Source: Hydrangea macrophylla (Eukaryota > Streptophyta > Magnoliopsida > Cornales > Hydrangeaceae). From it: a stretch of DNA of 64,000 nt. A program made the position numbers and the translations under genes. Positions 1-11,073 of the stretch are shown in pieces. Below the pieces are notes generated by a model that had not been told where the DNA came from, did not search any database, and saw only the letters and a program-made list of their open reading frames with translations. The stretch lies in assembly GCA_033977485.1 (NCBI GenBank), contig CM066994.1, positions 12,836,001 through 12,900,000 of the forward strand, written 5' to 3'. How positions within the stretch are numbered: the first letter of the stretch is position 1; each line of letters opens with the position of its first letter.

Positions 1-165
1 CCGGGAACCGGTCATTTTTTTTGTATCTTTTTTGTTTTTTATATATATATTTTATATTTTTAATTATTATTACTCCGATATTTATGATGTCATGGTCAAC
101 CATCCGGACCGGCCGGTTGAACCGGTCACCTTCCGGTTCAAGGACCGGTCCGGTTTTAAAAACAT
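1..165. repeat. Truncated repeat with ACCGGT-rich ends
   Basis: The window opens inside a repeat. Short accGGt/GGttCaa motifs on the left face complementary motifs near 105-155, around an AT-rich centre, as in a small terminal-inverted-repeat element. The left end is cut by the window edge, so no target duplication can be checked. No coding potential is visible. Confidence 0.3.
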
Positions 166-181
166 TGATATTAACTAAGAG

Positions 182-480
182 TGTGTTTGATTAAACTGAA
201 AATTAAGTACTCAAAATTAAGTGCTGAAAATTAAGTGCTAAATTTTAAGTACTGAAAAGTTTAAGCGATTGAATTTACAGTACTGAAAATAGTGTATTCA
301 GTAAAGAAATAGACTGCATTCAGTGATTATTTTTAATAAAAAAATTTTACTTAAAGTTTTCAATAAAATTTTGGTTGTTTTTTTTTTAATTAAATGAAAC
401 GTTATTAAATGTACTGGAAAAAAAAGTTTTAAAAGTTTTTTTATTTTTATCACTTAATTGAATTTTCAAACATACCTTAC
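182..480. mobile_element. MITE-like repeat (aagtgctgaa family), copy 1
   Basis: A run of degenerate AAGTACT/AAGTGCTGAA units lies between a left end 'gtgtttgattaaac' and a right end 'tttcaaacatac', which are imperfect inverted repeats. A related copy lies at 2712-2990. It is AT-rich with no ORF. The class is inferred only from its shape and from being repeated. Confidence 0.4.
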
Positions 481-1070
481 ATTGGAATCAGCTGATTTTA
501 ATTAAAATTTCTTTCACGCAGATTTATGTGAACAAATTTGGGATACAAACTTGGCACCCTAGCATTTTCTCTTTCATCTCAATTCAGTTGATTTTTTTTT
601 TTCACGTCAATCATTTAATATTAAGCAATGATGAGTTTAAGAAAGGGTTGTTGGGTTGTGAAAGAATTAGGTAGTGATTAACGTACGGCATTTACAGTTG
701 TCGGCAAGGTTTGTTGGTGTGGGTTAGTTGGAAGGTAGGAATTAATTAGATAATCAATGATATTTTCATAGTGAAAACTTGAAATATTTTTATGCAGCCC
801 AAGTGTGACTTTGGTAGTTAAATATTGTAGGTTCAATTTCAACAAACTTTTTTTTTTTTTTTTTTAAATCTTATCCAATGAAGAATTAAGTAATTAAACC
901 ATCACGAACAAATTCCCTTTTCCACGCGTCGCTTGAGTGCGTGACCTGTCACACATTGATATTTTGGTCACAACTTGCCACTTGTGAAAACAAATCACAG
1001 GGCATGCTTTAATCATTGATGTGATCGTTGCATAACTGTCTTGTGATGGTTAATGTGATGATCTCTTCGA
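481..1070. other. Intergenic, nothing recognised
   Basis: AT-rich sequence with a poly-T tract near 847-865. I see no ORF, RNA gene or clear repeat. Confidence 0.5.
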
Positions 1071-1074
1071 TTAG

Positions 1075-1260
1075 TAATGCTAGACCCAAATTCAAATTTC
1101 ATACTAATTTATTAATATTTTGATGTAGACTGATGAGAAAAAGAGAGAGACTATGAAATCTATTATGGTCCACATCATTTTATAATCTCTCTTCTCTTCA
1201 ATTAATCCACATCAAGGTATGAATGAATAAGTATGAAATTTGGGTGTAGGTGTAGCATTA
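1075..1260. mobile_element. MITE, palindromic (taatgctagaccc family)
   Basis: The ends are inverted repeats: 'taatgctagacccaaattc' on the left, and on the right a matching complement that ends in 'gtagcatta'. The ends begin and finish with TA, as in Tc1/mariner-type (Stowaway-like) MITEs. The centre is AG/CT-rich. Confidence 0.5.
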
Positions 1261-1319
1261 CTCTCTCTTCGATAGTGAAAGAGTTTCAGAATACTCAAAT
1301 TATATATAAAAAAATTGGG

Positions 1320-1479
1320 TAATGTTAAGGCATAAATAAATCTCATTAACACTTATTAAGACATTTTATCTTCTTATTTTTTATGGTACTGCGGAGTCTA
1401 TTACAGACTCCACAATACCACTAAAAAAGAGATAAAATGTGTTAATATATCTATAATTTATTAGTGCCTCAAATCTTAC
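1320..1479. mobile_element. MITE, palindromic (taatgttaaggc family)
   Basis: Imperfect palindrome with ends 'taatgttaaggc...' and '...gcctcaaatctta', and inner arms 'acattttatct' / 'agataaaatgt'. It resembles the elements at 15820, 17636 and 44444 in size, TA ends and layout, so it probably belongs to the same broad group. Confidence 0.45.
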
Positions 1480-1704
1480 TCTTAAAAATTTCACTCAATA
1501 TGACCTCTGGCTTACATGGTATTTTACAGTCGTAAAGACTAGGTCTCGGGTCACACAAATAGTAGGATGTTCTGTATGTTGGGGTGTCACTCCAATTTCA
1601 CGGACTCCAGAGTACTGAAATTTTTTCATTGAATGGATCCTTGTGATTAGAAGTGGTACGAAAATCGATTGGACTGAATGAACTTGATTTTTATTTTGAG
1701 AGTA

Positions 1705-1880
1705 TTTTTGCTCATCCAAAAAATAGTACACAAATGCTCATTCAACCATCTCATTGGCCAATACAATGGGACCCAGGATTAAACAATAAACAATATTTGT
1801 TTAATCCTGAATCCTACTGCATTAGTCAATAGTGGGATGCTTGTGTGAGCATTGGTGTACTATTTTTTGGGTGAGCAAAA
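1705..1880. mobile_element. MITE, palindromic (tttgctca family), copy 1
   Basis: Ends 'tttgctcatccaaaaaatag' and '...tattttttgggtgagcaaa' are inverted repeats, with inner arms around 'ggattaaacaa' / 'ttgtttaatcc'. A second copy of the family is at 13809-13974, inside the DUF1223 intron. Confidence 0.55.
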
Positions 1881-1915
1881 TTATTTTATTTTATTTTATG
1901 TTTATTTATTTATAT

Positions 1916-2077
1916 AGAGGTAGGCTCTAGTGCCCACTGAGTAAGCACACTGGGTGAACACACTGGGTTTTTAAGCCTAAAAAAAACCGCGGGGCGCCCC
2001 ACTGAACTGCACCCTGTCCTGCTGCCCCATTGCAATTTTTTTTAGGCTTAAAAGTACGCACCAGAGTTAGACTCTAT
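1916..2077. mobile_element. Small palindromic element
   Basis: Left arm 'taggctctagtgcccac', with 'ttttaagcctaaaaaaa' further in, is answered on the right by 'ttttttttaggcttaaaa' and 'accagagttagactcta'. This foldback shape suggests a MITE. The centre is GC-rich ('accgcggggcgcccc'). Confidence 0.4.
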
Positions 2078-2711
2078 ATATATATATATTTAATGGGATA
2101 ATTATGGTTTACACTAAGATTAAAAGCCAACCAAACTGATAAAAACTGAAAAGTCCACAAAATCGATTGAATCAGGTATATTTGATCGATTTTAAAACTT
2201 TAAAAAATCTAAAAAAACTTGATTGAACCGGCCGATTGACACCCCTAACTGTGACCATACTCCTCACCTCAATTTATATGATTTTATTTCCTCAACGGTC
2301 TTAAATAATGGCCAATTTGAACTTTGAAATTGGAGAGGTTGTCAACCCCTTGTGGGTCAGAGTGATGAGCTGTTTAGAAGGCTGTAATTCCATTCTGTGG
2401 TTTGTGAATGAACAAATTTTATACCTTGAAGAGTTCGATAAATATGGTTTTGTTATTTCGGAGTCATATTTTGTCAAATTAATGATGTAATTTTTTAGAA
2501 AACAGGAGTTGATAAAAATTGAGACTTGTACTAGACTTACTGAAATCTTATACTACATCTCTTGGCAAAAAAAAAAAAAAAAAATCTTATACTACATTCC
2601 TTAACAAAGCCTTTTATAAATAAGAGAATAAGAATTGAAAACCACGTCTAGTAAAAATTATTGAATAGCTGCAATCGTCTAAGTGGCCATTAGCGTCTTT
2701 CTCGAGTTGAG

Positions 2712-2990
2712 TTAGGGTCTGTCTGATAAAATTAAAAATTAAGTACAAACAATAAGTGCTGAATTTTAAGTGATTGAGTTTGTAATATAGAAAATAATGT
2801 AGCAAGTACTGGAATAGACTGCATTTAGTGATTATTTTCAGTAGAAAATTTTCACTTAAGATTTTCAGTGATTTTTTGGGCTAATTTTCCAATTAAATGG
2901 TACATTATCAAATGTACTACAAATAAAATAAGTACTGAAGTTTTCATTTTCATGCACTTCATTAGGTTATGAAAAATACCCTTAATCTAT
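2712..2990. mobile_element. MITE-like repeat (aagtgctgaa family), copy 2
   Basis: Related to 182-480 by the repeated 'aagtgctgaattttaag' units and the same AT-rich body. The right end near 'attaggttatgaaaaatacc' is less certain. No coding potential. Confidence 0.35.
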
Positions 2991-3036
2991 AATTCAACAG
3001 ACTTGAGAGTGTGCCTCTTTTGCAAGAGTAATGTTA

Positions 3037-3189
3037 GGCACACTTTAAAATTCACACTGAATTTGACATCTTATGCTTTAAATACATGTATCTTGTGCTA
3101 TGTGAATTTTTCACACTTTTATGTGCACCACTTACTCAACACATAGTACATACATTTAAAACTGTGTGTCAAATTCAGTGTGAATTTCT
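3037..3189. mobile_element. MITE, palindromic
   Basis: Inverted arms 'cacactttaaaattcacactgaattt' (written across two blocks) and 'aaattcagtgtgaatttc' flank an AT-rich centre. Length is about 150 bp. The family is unnamed here. Confidence 0.4.
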
Positions 3190-4200
3190 CCTTTTGCAAC
3201 TTGTCTAGACCTCTCATTTTATGAATGAGTAATGATACACAAATACACTTTTCTATATCACGCAATCCTGACAATTGATTCCAATGGACCCCATGTAGAT
3301 TCTACATGAATCCTACGCAAAGAACACATAATTTTAAGAATTGAAAATCATGTCCAGTAAAAGTTAGGGTAAATTACAGCAAGTTCTCTGAACTATAACC
3401 GTTTCTCACTAACACCTCCTAAACTTTAAAATTGAGCAAACTCACATCTAAACTATTATTTGTTGACACTAAAACCCCTTCTTTAGAGGGTGAATTTGTT
3501 CATTTTAAATGGTTCAGGATGTAAATTTATTTAATTTAAAATTTTAAGATATGTTAGTAAAAGACAGTCACAGTTCATAAGATGTTACTGTAATTTATCC
3601 TAAAAATGTATTGATTAGCTGGAGTCATCTAAGCGGCCACTAGTGTCTTTGTTTTGTTGAGTTGAGTTATAATTCAACCTTGAGAGGAAGCCTGCTTTAC
3701 AACTTGTCTAGATCTTTCATTTTTTTTTATTATTATAAATTCCCACTTTAATGCACATAAAGTGCGACTTTGGTAGTGGTTAAATAAAAAGATCGCTTTC
3801 AAATAGTTCCCTCGTGCCTCTTCGATTATAAAAACAAAAAACAAATCTAGAAGGCAATGATTGAGTAAGTCCTTTCAAAAAATAAAAATAAATAAAAGAG
3901 TGTAATTTTGTTAATTCTAAAATTGTTCACGTATTATTTGTCATTTTTTTTTATTAATTGATTTTAGTATTTTATATTATTAATTAATTATTATTTAATA
4001 TTAAATATAATTGTATTAGTCAAATGTGAGCAATGCGTAAATAATTTTAGAGTTAAAAATGTATTCAAAATAAAAAATAAAACAATATAAATCGTTTATT
4101 ATAAATATAAGTATGAGTAATTAATAATTAAATAACAATTATAGATTAAAGGATAACTATGCTTTGCTAGTAACGCTGTCTCAACAGAAATAGACAAAAT
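3190..4200. other. Upstream region of the VAP gene, no gene seen
   Basis: AT-rich sequence with low-complexity tracts near 3718-3735 and 3950-4010. It presumably contains the distal promoter of the gene at 4825, but I recognise no specific site before the TATA-like box at 4204. Confidence 0.4.
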
Positions 4201-4203
4201 TCA

Positions 4204-4213
4204 GCTATAAATA
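4204..4213 (+). promoter_or_regulatory. TATA-like box of the VAP gene
   Basis: The sequence 'ctataaatag' is a near-consensus plant TATA box, directly followed by a long (GA)n run at 4223-4256 typical of plant 5' leaders. It lies 611 bases before the start codon, so the leader would be long or spliced. A second candidate, 'gctatatatag', lies at 4342-4352, nearer the gene. Confidence 0.45.
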
Positions 4214-4220
4214 GTCGAAA

Positions 4221-4258
<38 letters not shown>

Positions 4259-4277
4259 ACAAACTGACTGGGGGTGC

Positions 4278-4780
4278 ATTGAACGGACTTCACAACTTCA
4301 ATTACAGTAAAATCATAAGCCCCCACCCAACTGAAAAAGAGAGCTATATATAGAGAGAGAAATAGATAGTTTTAGAGAGAGAAAGTGTACGTGTATTGTA
4401 TATCTGGCTATCTTAACGGACTTCACAACGAAGTCAATTAGTACTGTAAATCCCCCCAACTTGCTTTTCTATTCACTTTCACATCCAAAACCACTCTGAA
4501 AAAGAGAGAGAGAGAGAGAGAGACTTTTAGAGAGAGAAAGTGTATGTACATCTGGCTTATCACCATAAGAGAGCGACCTGTAAAGTCTGAGAAGCTCCGA
4601 TAATCTCTCACCGGATAACCTTCAATTTTGTCCGCTAATCGTTTGTTCGGAACCCTAATTTTCATGAGGAAGTGTATGAATATGTATATGTATAATTAGT
4701 TCTTCAATTTCTCACCGGATTTTACTTCAATTTCTTTCGTCCGATAAATGTTGTTCGGAAACCTAATTTTCAAGGCCTGA
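4278..4780 (+). repeat. Twice-duplicated 5' leader of the VAP gene
   Basis: Two successive local duplications are visible. In the first, 'aacggacttcacaac' starts a block at about 4281 that recurs at about 4416. Both copies continue with 'ctgaaaaagagag', 'ttttagagagagaaagtgta' and 'atctggct'. In the second, 'ctcaccggat...ttcaatttt...gttcgga...cctaattttca' at about 4607-4664 recurs at about 4711-4773. The core promoter or leader has therefore grown by duplication. Confidence 0.6.
4664..4699 (+). CDS. Possible upstream ORF in the VAP leader (11 codons)
   Basis: ATG at 4664 opens an 11-codon frame rich in Met and Tyr that ends at TAG 4697-4699, 125 bases before the main ATG. It begins at the end of one leader duplication copy, 'ttttcatgagg'. 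The sister copy reads 'ttttcaagg' and has no ATG. It matters only if this stretch is part of the mature leader rather than a leader intron, which I cannot tell. Confidence 0.3.
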   Translation: MRKCMNMYMYN

Positions 4781-4824
4781 AATCGATAGATTAGTAAGCG
4801 AAAGTTTCAGATTCCGGCGATTTC

Positions 4825-7800
4825 ATGGCGATTGTGGACCACCGCCATAAGTCTCACTCTGAGGTGAAGCTATGGAGGCTATGTCCGTTCTGGCAATCTG
4901 GAACAGCGTCTTCGTCGTCGTCTTCTACACAGAACCTTCAGAATCAGAGCCATAGCAGCCAAAACGGTCTCGGATCGAACAATCGGTCTTCGAACTCTGT
5001 TTCTTCGGTGGCCAGAGCGATCCTCCCCGCTAGACGAAGACTTCGTCTCGATCCGGGGAGAAATCTGTACTTTACTTGTGCGTTTTCTCATTGATTTTTG
5101 TTTTCTTGTCTTTGTTGACTTTGAAACATTAGAATTAAATTATTACCTTTGGCCGTTTTGCTTTTGTTTCATGAGTATTAGGTATTAATCAATATTTTGA
5201 TTGAAATTACTATGACTTTGAACGTCAGAATTAAATTATTACCTTTTGGCCATGTGCTTTTGTTTCTTATTAATTAGCAGGTATTAGTCAACAATTTGAT
5301 TGAAAATACTATTTTTTTTTCCTTCTTTTAATTAGCTCTCCACATATACACACATATATGTTTGATTTTTAGTGTTTTTTTTTTTGCCCATGTTTATTGG
5401 TTCATTTCCTCGGATGCAATTTTATTTGGCTGTTTTTTCCCCAGAAAATGTTGGAAACAGAGAAACTATATGTGAAGATTAGAATAAAATTATACTTGGG
5501 TGCCCTTTGATTGATTATTTTTTCTTTTGTACTAAGAATGTGAATGCTGTTCAGAAACATGAATTTAACATATGTGTTTGCTTCTTTTATCTTGTCTCTG
5601 TTTTTTCAGTTGCCTGATTGTTTGTTTTGTGGTTGTTTATTGTGAAGATGAACCCGGCAAGCAGGTCAGAAGTGCTGTTAGAATAAAGAACACTAGCAGG
5701 TCTCATGTAGCCTTCAAGGTAATTGTGTATTTTTAGTTCATATGTTTTGTTTATCGACAGGTTGGGAAATCAAAGCTGATAGTATTCAAATATTATCTAA
5801 ATGACTGCCATATTTGTATATGAGATTTATGGTCTCTACTGGATTTACTTGATACAGTAGTCCAACCTATGTAATCTTTTTTTCCTATTTGCAAAGTTTA
5901 AATGCAAGTCTGTCTTTTGTGGTCAACACAAACTTTTTCCTTTTAACACTCAGATATTTCATTTTTTTTTTTGGTGATTGACAGTAAATTTATGTACTTA
6001 AAAGTTCTTTTTGGACCATGATGCCATAATTCATCCAATCCTGAGAAGCTGAATTATGTATGCACTTAGTTTGATGTCGCACAACTACTTCATTACAATT
6101 TCTAACTAGATTATTCATCATGTTTTAGTTTCAAACAACAGCACCGAAGAGCTGTTACATGCGACCTCCTGGGGGTATCCTTGCTCCTGGTGAAAGCCTT
6201 GTTGCAACTGGTAACAATTTTCTGCTTAAATCTCTTACCTTCTGGTTTTATATGGAACCCAGTGGGTAAGATGTGAGTTGTGGATATATGTAACGGAGTT
6301 GGGTTCATGTCTGAATTCTTTTTATTTTGAACCTTTTTGGCAGTTTTCAAGTTTGTGGAGCTTCCAGAGAATAATGAGAAGCAATTAGATCAGAAGTGCA
6401 AGGATAAGTTCAAGATCATGAGTCTGAAGGTGAAAGCAGGACTGGATTATGCACCTGAATTAGTGAGTCTTATGTCTTATATGGCCTCTAATGTCAGTTT
6501 TTTTTAAATACTTTTGGCGAAAATGATTGAAAAAATCTTGTGGTTTGCTGGCGTCAAATAATTTGGAACATTTAAGTTGAGCATATTGAAAATCTTGTGG
6601 TTCTGAAGCGAGACCCCTGGCTATTTGATTTCCTTTCCTTCTGTCACACTCTTTCTTCTTTTGGGTGGCACTGGCCGATGGTAATTTAATATGTACATTG
6701 AAATCACTAAGGTCTTAGATCTTCATTTAGTAAATTCTCAACCATCGTAGTTTGGAATCTCACATACTATTTAAAAGATTGCTCACTTCGGTTTCTTTCC
6801 TCCTTTCAGCATTTTGTTTGAAGATTGATGATCAATATATCTTGTGAATAGAAGAATAATTTATTTTGCTTCTTGAATTCAGATTACTGCTTTTTTGATT
6901 CTAGTATCCCCCTAGACAGAAATGTTAGAAAAGGGATGTGAAGGAGTTTAATGAGATACTGACCCTAGTTGGGTTATCGGGTCTGTGGGCTTTGGGAAGC
7001 TAGGTTGTAGGCAACCATAGCATTTGACATTATTTTTGTAAGTGGCCCCCCTATCCTTTTCAAAAATACTTTTTCATACTTGACGGCCTGATATTCTACA
7101 TGGCAGCAAACAATGATAGTTGACAAACATATTTGCACTTAAAAGTCTGACCCAAAAAAGTTTGTACGTGAAATGTAAAAGCGTTCAATCAAGTTGGTTG
7201 CCTTTTCTCCCATGTAGTCTTATTGTCAACCATTTTAGCTGTGGGTTAATAACACCGTAAGTTTACAACCTTATATTTCTCTGTCTATGATTCGTCCGTT
7301 TTTACTTCTAAATAAATGGAATCAAGTCTCATGTCTGCTCATTATCTAACTAGTAAAAAAGTTTGTACTTGAAGTGTAAAAGCATTCGATCAAGTTAGTT
7401 GCCTTTTCTCCCATGTAGTCTTATTATCAACCATTTTAGCTGTGGGTTAATAACACTGTAAGTTACAACCTTATATTTCTCTATGTCTATGATATGTCCG
7501 TTTTTACTTCTAAATAAATGGAATCAAGTCTCATGTCTGCTCATTATCTAACTAGTAAAAAAGTTTGTACTTGGAAGTGTAAAAGCATTCAATCAAGTTG
7601 GTTGCCTTTTCTCCCATGTAGTCTTATTGTCAACCATTTTAGCTGTGGGTTAATAACACTGTAAGTTTACAACCTTATATTTCTCTCTGTCTATGATACG
7701 TCCGTTTTTACTTCTAAATAAATGGAATCAAGTCTCATGTCTGCTCATTATCTAACTAGTATATAATGTGGAAGTAGACTCATTTGGTATCATGGTACTG

Positions 7801-9749
7801 ATTATCTACACCATCTCGTGTTAGATGGTTTATTTTGTTTACTTGTGTATCTTGTTCTTTACCCAAACTTTTCTAAAAGAGTCTGTTTGGCCTTATGATT
7901 AGTGTATGGTTAGAGATTGCCCTATTCCAATTTGCGACATGACAACCACCCCCAACACACACAACCCCAACACCAATCTCCACCCCCCCCCCCCCACCAC
8001 CCCCCCCCCCCCCCCCCCCCTCCCAAGATATAGTGACTTGGAACCTTGGTCATAAGCTTTTAGTATGAGAATACATCGACAATTTTGGGCAATGGGGCTG
8101 TTTGTTTTCTATTGTTTGTCAATAGTTTACTGAAGCAAGCAACGCTTTTGATGATCACTTCTTGGTAGTGGACTTCCTTGAACTCTTCAATACAGAGATT
8201 TCATTGATAGGTACTTCGGCCCATAACAACAAAAATCTGTGCATTACTTAATATATTTTTGCCCGAATTCTATGTTTTGACTTGCCTTTTAATTTGTGGT
8301 GGTGGTGCACCTTTTATTGTAATGTGTGAGGTTGTGGAGAAGTGCTTAATTATTCTTACCCTGAATTTTATACATTTCATGTAGTTTGACGAGCAAAAGG
8401 ATGAAGTGACTGTTGAGCGCATTTTGCGTGTTGTTTTTTTGGATGTGGAGCGTCCTAGTCCTGTAAGTTGAAACTAACAGTTTTAAAGGGTCTGTTTGGG
8501 TGTGCCATGAAATATGTATGCAATGACTGCATTTATTGTCTTGCATAAATTCCGATCAACAGTTGAATGAGACATGTTATTTAACAAAAAATACCATTTA
8601 CGAAGAAATATGTTGAAAACTCTCGTGTTCTTAATTTACTCCATTAAAATGATTTTAACTTTGAATTGTGTATGTTTGTGATTGGTACCACCCGATTTCG
8701 CAGTTCCAAGGACCCCCAAACATGGCCTTGTTTTATTTATTTTTTATTTTTATGGTGGCGTGTATTCGTGTCCTTAATTGATCTTCGAAACTAACGTTGA
8801 ATAATAAAACCTTGGTTGTTTATATCTAGGCATTGGAAAAACTGAAGCGTCAGTTGGCTGAAGCAGAGGCTGCAGTTGAAGCGCGCAAGAAACCTCCTCC
8901 AGACCCAGCTCCACAACAAGTTGGGGAGGGCCTTGTGATAGATGAATGGGTAAAGAAATAGTTCTCCATACCTTAATTAATGGTTAACATTTCAGATATT
9001 TCTTCTTCTTAGGCTCTGTTTAGTTGCGGATTTTGAGAAGGAAAAGAGAAGGGAAAGGAAAACAAGAAGGAAAGCTAGTTCCCTTGTGTTTTCCTCCATG
9101 CTTAAATAACATTAAGAATTGAAAATTTTAGAAATATAATTGTTACTCAAGGAAAAAGGCAGGGAATTAATTCACAAAATTCAAAGTTTTCCAACTATTT
9201 CTCACCATATTTCTTTTCCTTCCTATTTTCCTCGCTATTTTTCTTTTTAACCAACCAGAGAAAAGTGTTTTCTTTTCTTCTCCCTTAGGCTCTGTTTGGT
9301 TCATGGATTTCATGTGGGAAAAAGAAAAGGAAAAGGAAAAGAAGGAAAACTAGTGCTTGTGTTTTTCTTTGTGTTTTCCTTTTATGCTAAAGTAAAATTA
9401 AAATTAAAAATTTCTCAAATATAATAGTAGTATAAGAATTAAGGAAGGGAAATGACTCACATCATTCAATGTTTAATTTACTTCTCAACTTATGCTCTTT
9501 TCTTTCCTATTTTCCTCATCGTTTTCCTTTTAAACCAAACAAAGGAAAGGTTTTTTTCTATGTTTTCTTTTCTTTTCCCTCATTAAATCGAAGAACCAAA
9601 CAAAGCCTTGGGAAATCCATGAACCAAACATAGCTTTAGTTTGTCTAAAATCTAAAGATCTTTCTCTTCTCTTTCCTTCTGTTTCATAGAAAGAGCGAAG
9701 GGAAAAATACCTGGCTCGGCAACAAGTCGAGGCGGTGGACTCAGTGTAA
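4825..9749 (+). CDS. VAP4-type vesicle-associated (MSP-domain) protein, complete, 7 exons
   Basis: Exons by GT/AG borders and reading frame: 4825-5077, 5648-5718, 6129-6210, 6344-6462, 8385-8462, 8830-8949 and 9690-9749. They join to 783 nt, or 260 residues, with stop TAA 9747-9749. The first ~70 residues are low-complexity and Ser/Asn-rich. The major sperm protein (MSP) domain follows, with the family signatures RIKNTS, HVAFKFQTT, YMRPPGG and FKFVE. A short charged helical tail (LEKLKRQLAEAEAAVEA) and 'GEGLVIDEW' come after it. There is no C-terminal membrane anchor, which matches the plant VAP4 branch rather than VAP27 proteins. VAP proteins work at ER contact sites by binding FFAT-like motifs in partners; whether this soluble type does so is inference. 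Introns carry tandem repeats and MITEs but the frame is clean. Confidence 0.93.
7154..7760 (+). repeat. Three tandem ~201 bp repeats in VAP intron 4
   Basis: The unit beginning 'aaaaaagtttgtac' and ending 'atctaactagt' occurs three times in a row (about 7154-7354, 7355-7556, 7557-7760). Shared landmarks 'gtttgtac' at 7160, 7361 and 7563 give periods of 201 and 202. The copies differ by only a few bases and small indels, so the expansion looks recent. It lies wholly inside the intron 6463-8384. Confidence 0.85.
7978..8024 (+). repeat. Poly-C tract in VAP intron 4
   Basis: C-runs broken only by single A bases, the longest 21 Cs at 8000-8020. The opposite strand is a long G-run, capable in principle of G-quadruplex folding. 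Run length in the assembly may be inexact. Confidence 0.8.
9012..9288. repeat. Degenerate relative of the next MITE in VAP intron 6
   Basis: It starts 'ggctctgtttagttgcgga', followed by AAGG-rich sequence and 'gctagttcccttgtgttttcc', and ends in CT-rich sequence. This parallels the element at 9289-9632 closely enough to be an older copy in tandem with it. Confidence 0.45.
9289..9632. mobile_element. MITE-like palindrome in VAP intron 6
   Basis: Left end 'ggctctgtttggttcatgga' is answered on the right by 'tccatgaaccaaacatagct', giving long terminal inverted repeats. Inner arms are AAGG-rich on one side and CCTT-rich on the other. It ends about 60 bases before the acceptor of exon 7, whose splice site is still normal. 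Confidence 0.55.
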
Positions 9750-10006
9750 AGTGACACATATGGATATGCTGTTGTTGCAAGTGCTTCTTTGCCCGGATGG
9801 AAATTCTGAATTGTTTTCAACACCAATATTTTGAGATCTTGATGAGAATGGTGGGCAATTGGATCTGCTGTGCATAATTTAGGGAGTAATAGTGTGTTTT
9901 GATGTCAGTTTTCATTAGATGAATAGAGAATTGACAAGAACGGCCTTAGTTTGTGGGTTATGCATGCCCTTCTACTTGTAAATATTTGAATTTGTTTTCC
10001 TATGAA

Positions 10007-10012
10007 AATAAA
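10007..10012 (+). terminator. Poly(A) signal of the VAP gene
   Basis: Canonical 'aataaa', 258 bases after the stop codon, in a T-rich context with a TTTGTAA-rich downstream region. This is the best 3' end candidate for the VAP transcript. Confidence 0.5.
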
Positions 10013-10411
10013 TTTGTAACAACCGAAGTATTCGCATAGTTCATGCGCTTTTGGAGTATATTTTATATGTGCTCTGTTCACGACAATATATCTTTGGTAA
10101 CTGTATGAAGATGGTTAAACTTGGGGCAATCCGCAATCCTTTGTTGCAAAAAGTTACCTACTTTTTTTTTTTTTTTTTTTTGGGTACAGAAAAAGTTACC
10201 TACTTCATAGGCTGCTTTTGTTTCACGGGACTAAGGAGGGGATTGAGGGGGTTTGGACTTTTTCAATTAAAAAGTACTAATAGTGTGGCGTGTTTATCTC
10301 ACCAATCTAGCGTGTGACTATTAGTTCGTTTTAACTAAATAGTTCGAGATGGTGGCTTTTATTAGTCACGAGTTTAGTCTAATCAAAATAGATTAATTGT
10401 CCAATTTGTAG

Positions 10412-11073
10412 AGCCTGTTTGGCACACTTAGCTTAGCGATTGCTTTTTTGTGATAATAGATTATGGTAGTTGTGGTGTTTGGGTAAAAGTATTGTAAAAG
10501 TGGTTATTGGTGATATAATAGATTATGTAAGTGTTTGATTATATAAATGTAAAAGTGATTATAATGTTCAAAAGACAATTGTATCCTTATATTGTTAAGA
10601 CTATTTATATTTTTGTTGTAATACTATTATATGATCAGTGTAGACATTTAAGTTTAGGTTAATTAATATACATAAAATGTAGAACAATTGTGTCCTTCAA
10701 ATGTAAATTCTTTTTTAATTAATGATGTCAGTTAAAGTGGCACAAGTTCATTGGATGAGTATCAGTCACTTTATAAACCAAAGGAAATTTTAGAACGTGG
10801 GACGTCATGCGCTTGTCTTCTAGTGAGGACACTTGGGGCATTATCTGAACTGGCAAGGGGTACAATGATCTTTTTGCAATTGCAGTTATCAAGCGCTGAC
10901 TGCATTCAAACCTTAAGCTGGGTTAGTATTGCTTTGAGAGATTGTGGATAAAACACTGAGAGGAGTCATTGATATGCGTGAATCACTTTTGCCAAAGTTT
11001 GCCAAACACCTCCAAACTACACATTTGGGTCAAAAGCTATCATAACGCAGTTGAATCGCTCAGCCAAACAGGC
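10412..11073. mobile_element. Non-autonomous DNA element (~660 bp)
   Basis: Left end 'gagcctgtttggc...cttagcgatt' matches in inverted form the right end 'aatcgctcagccaaacaggc'. Inside, 'gtgtttgg' and 'atagattat' motifs repeat. There is no transposase. The shape suggests a hAT-like non-autonomous element, but I find no convincing target duplication. Confidence 0.45.

Noticed and set aside
4879..5091. Minus-strand frame across VAP exon 1
   Set aside because: Shadow of the real coding exon; Arg-rich because of the Ser-rich sense codons.
10051..10317. 88-residue plus-strand frame after the VAP gene
   Set aside because: Starts just beyond the poly(A) signal, runs through a poly-T tract and has no recognisable domain.
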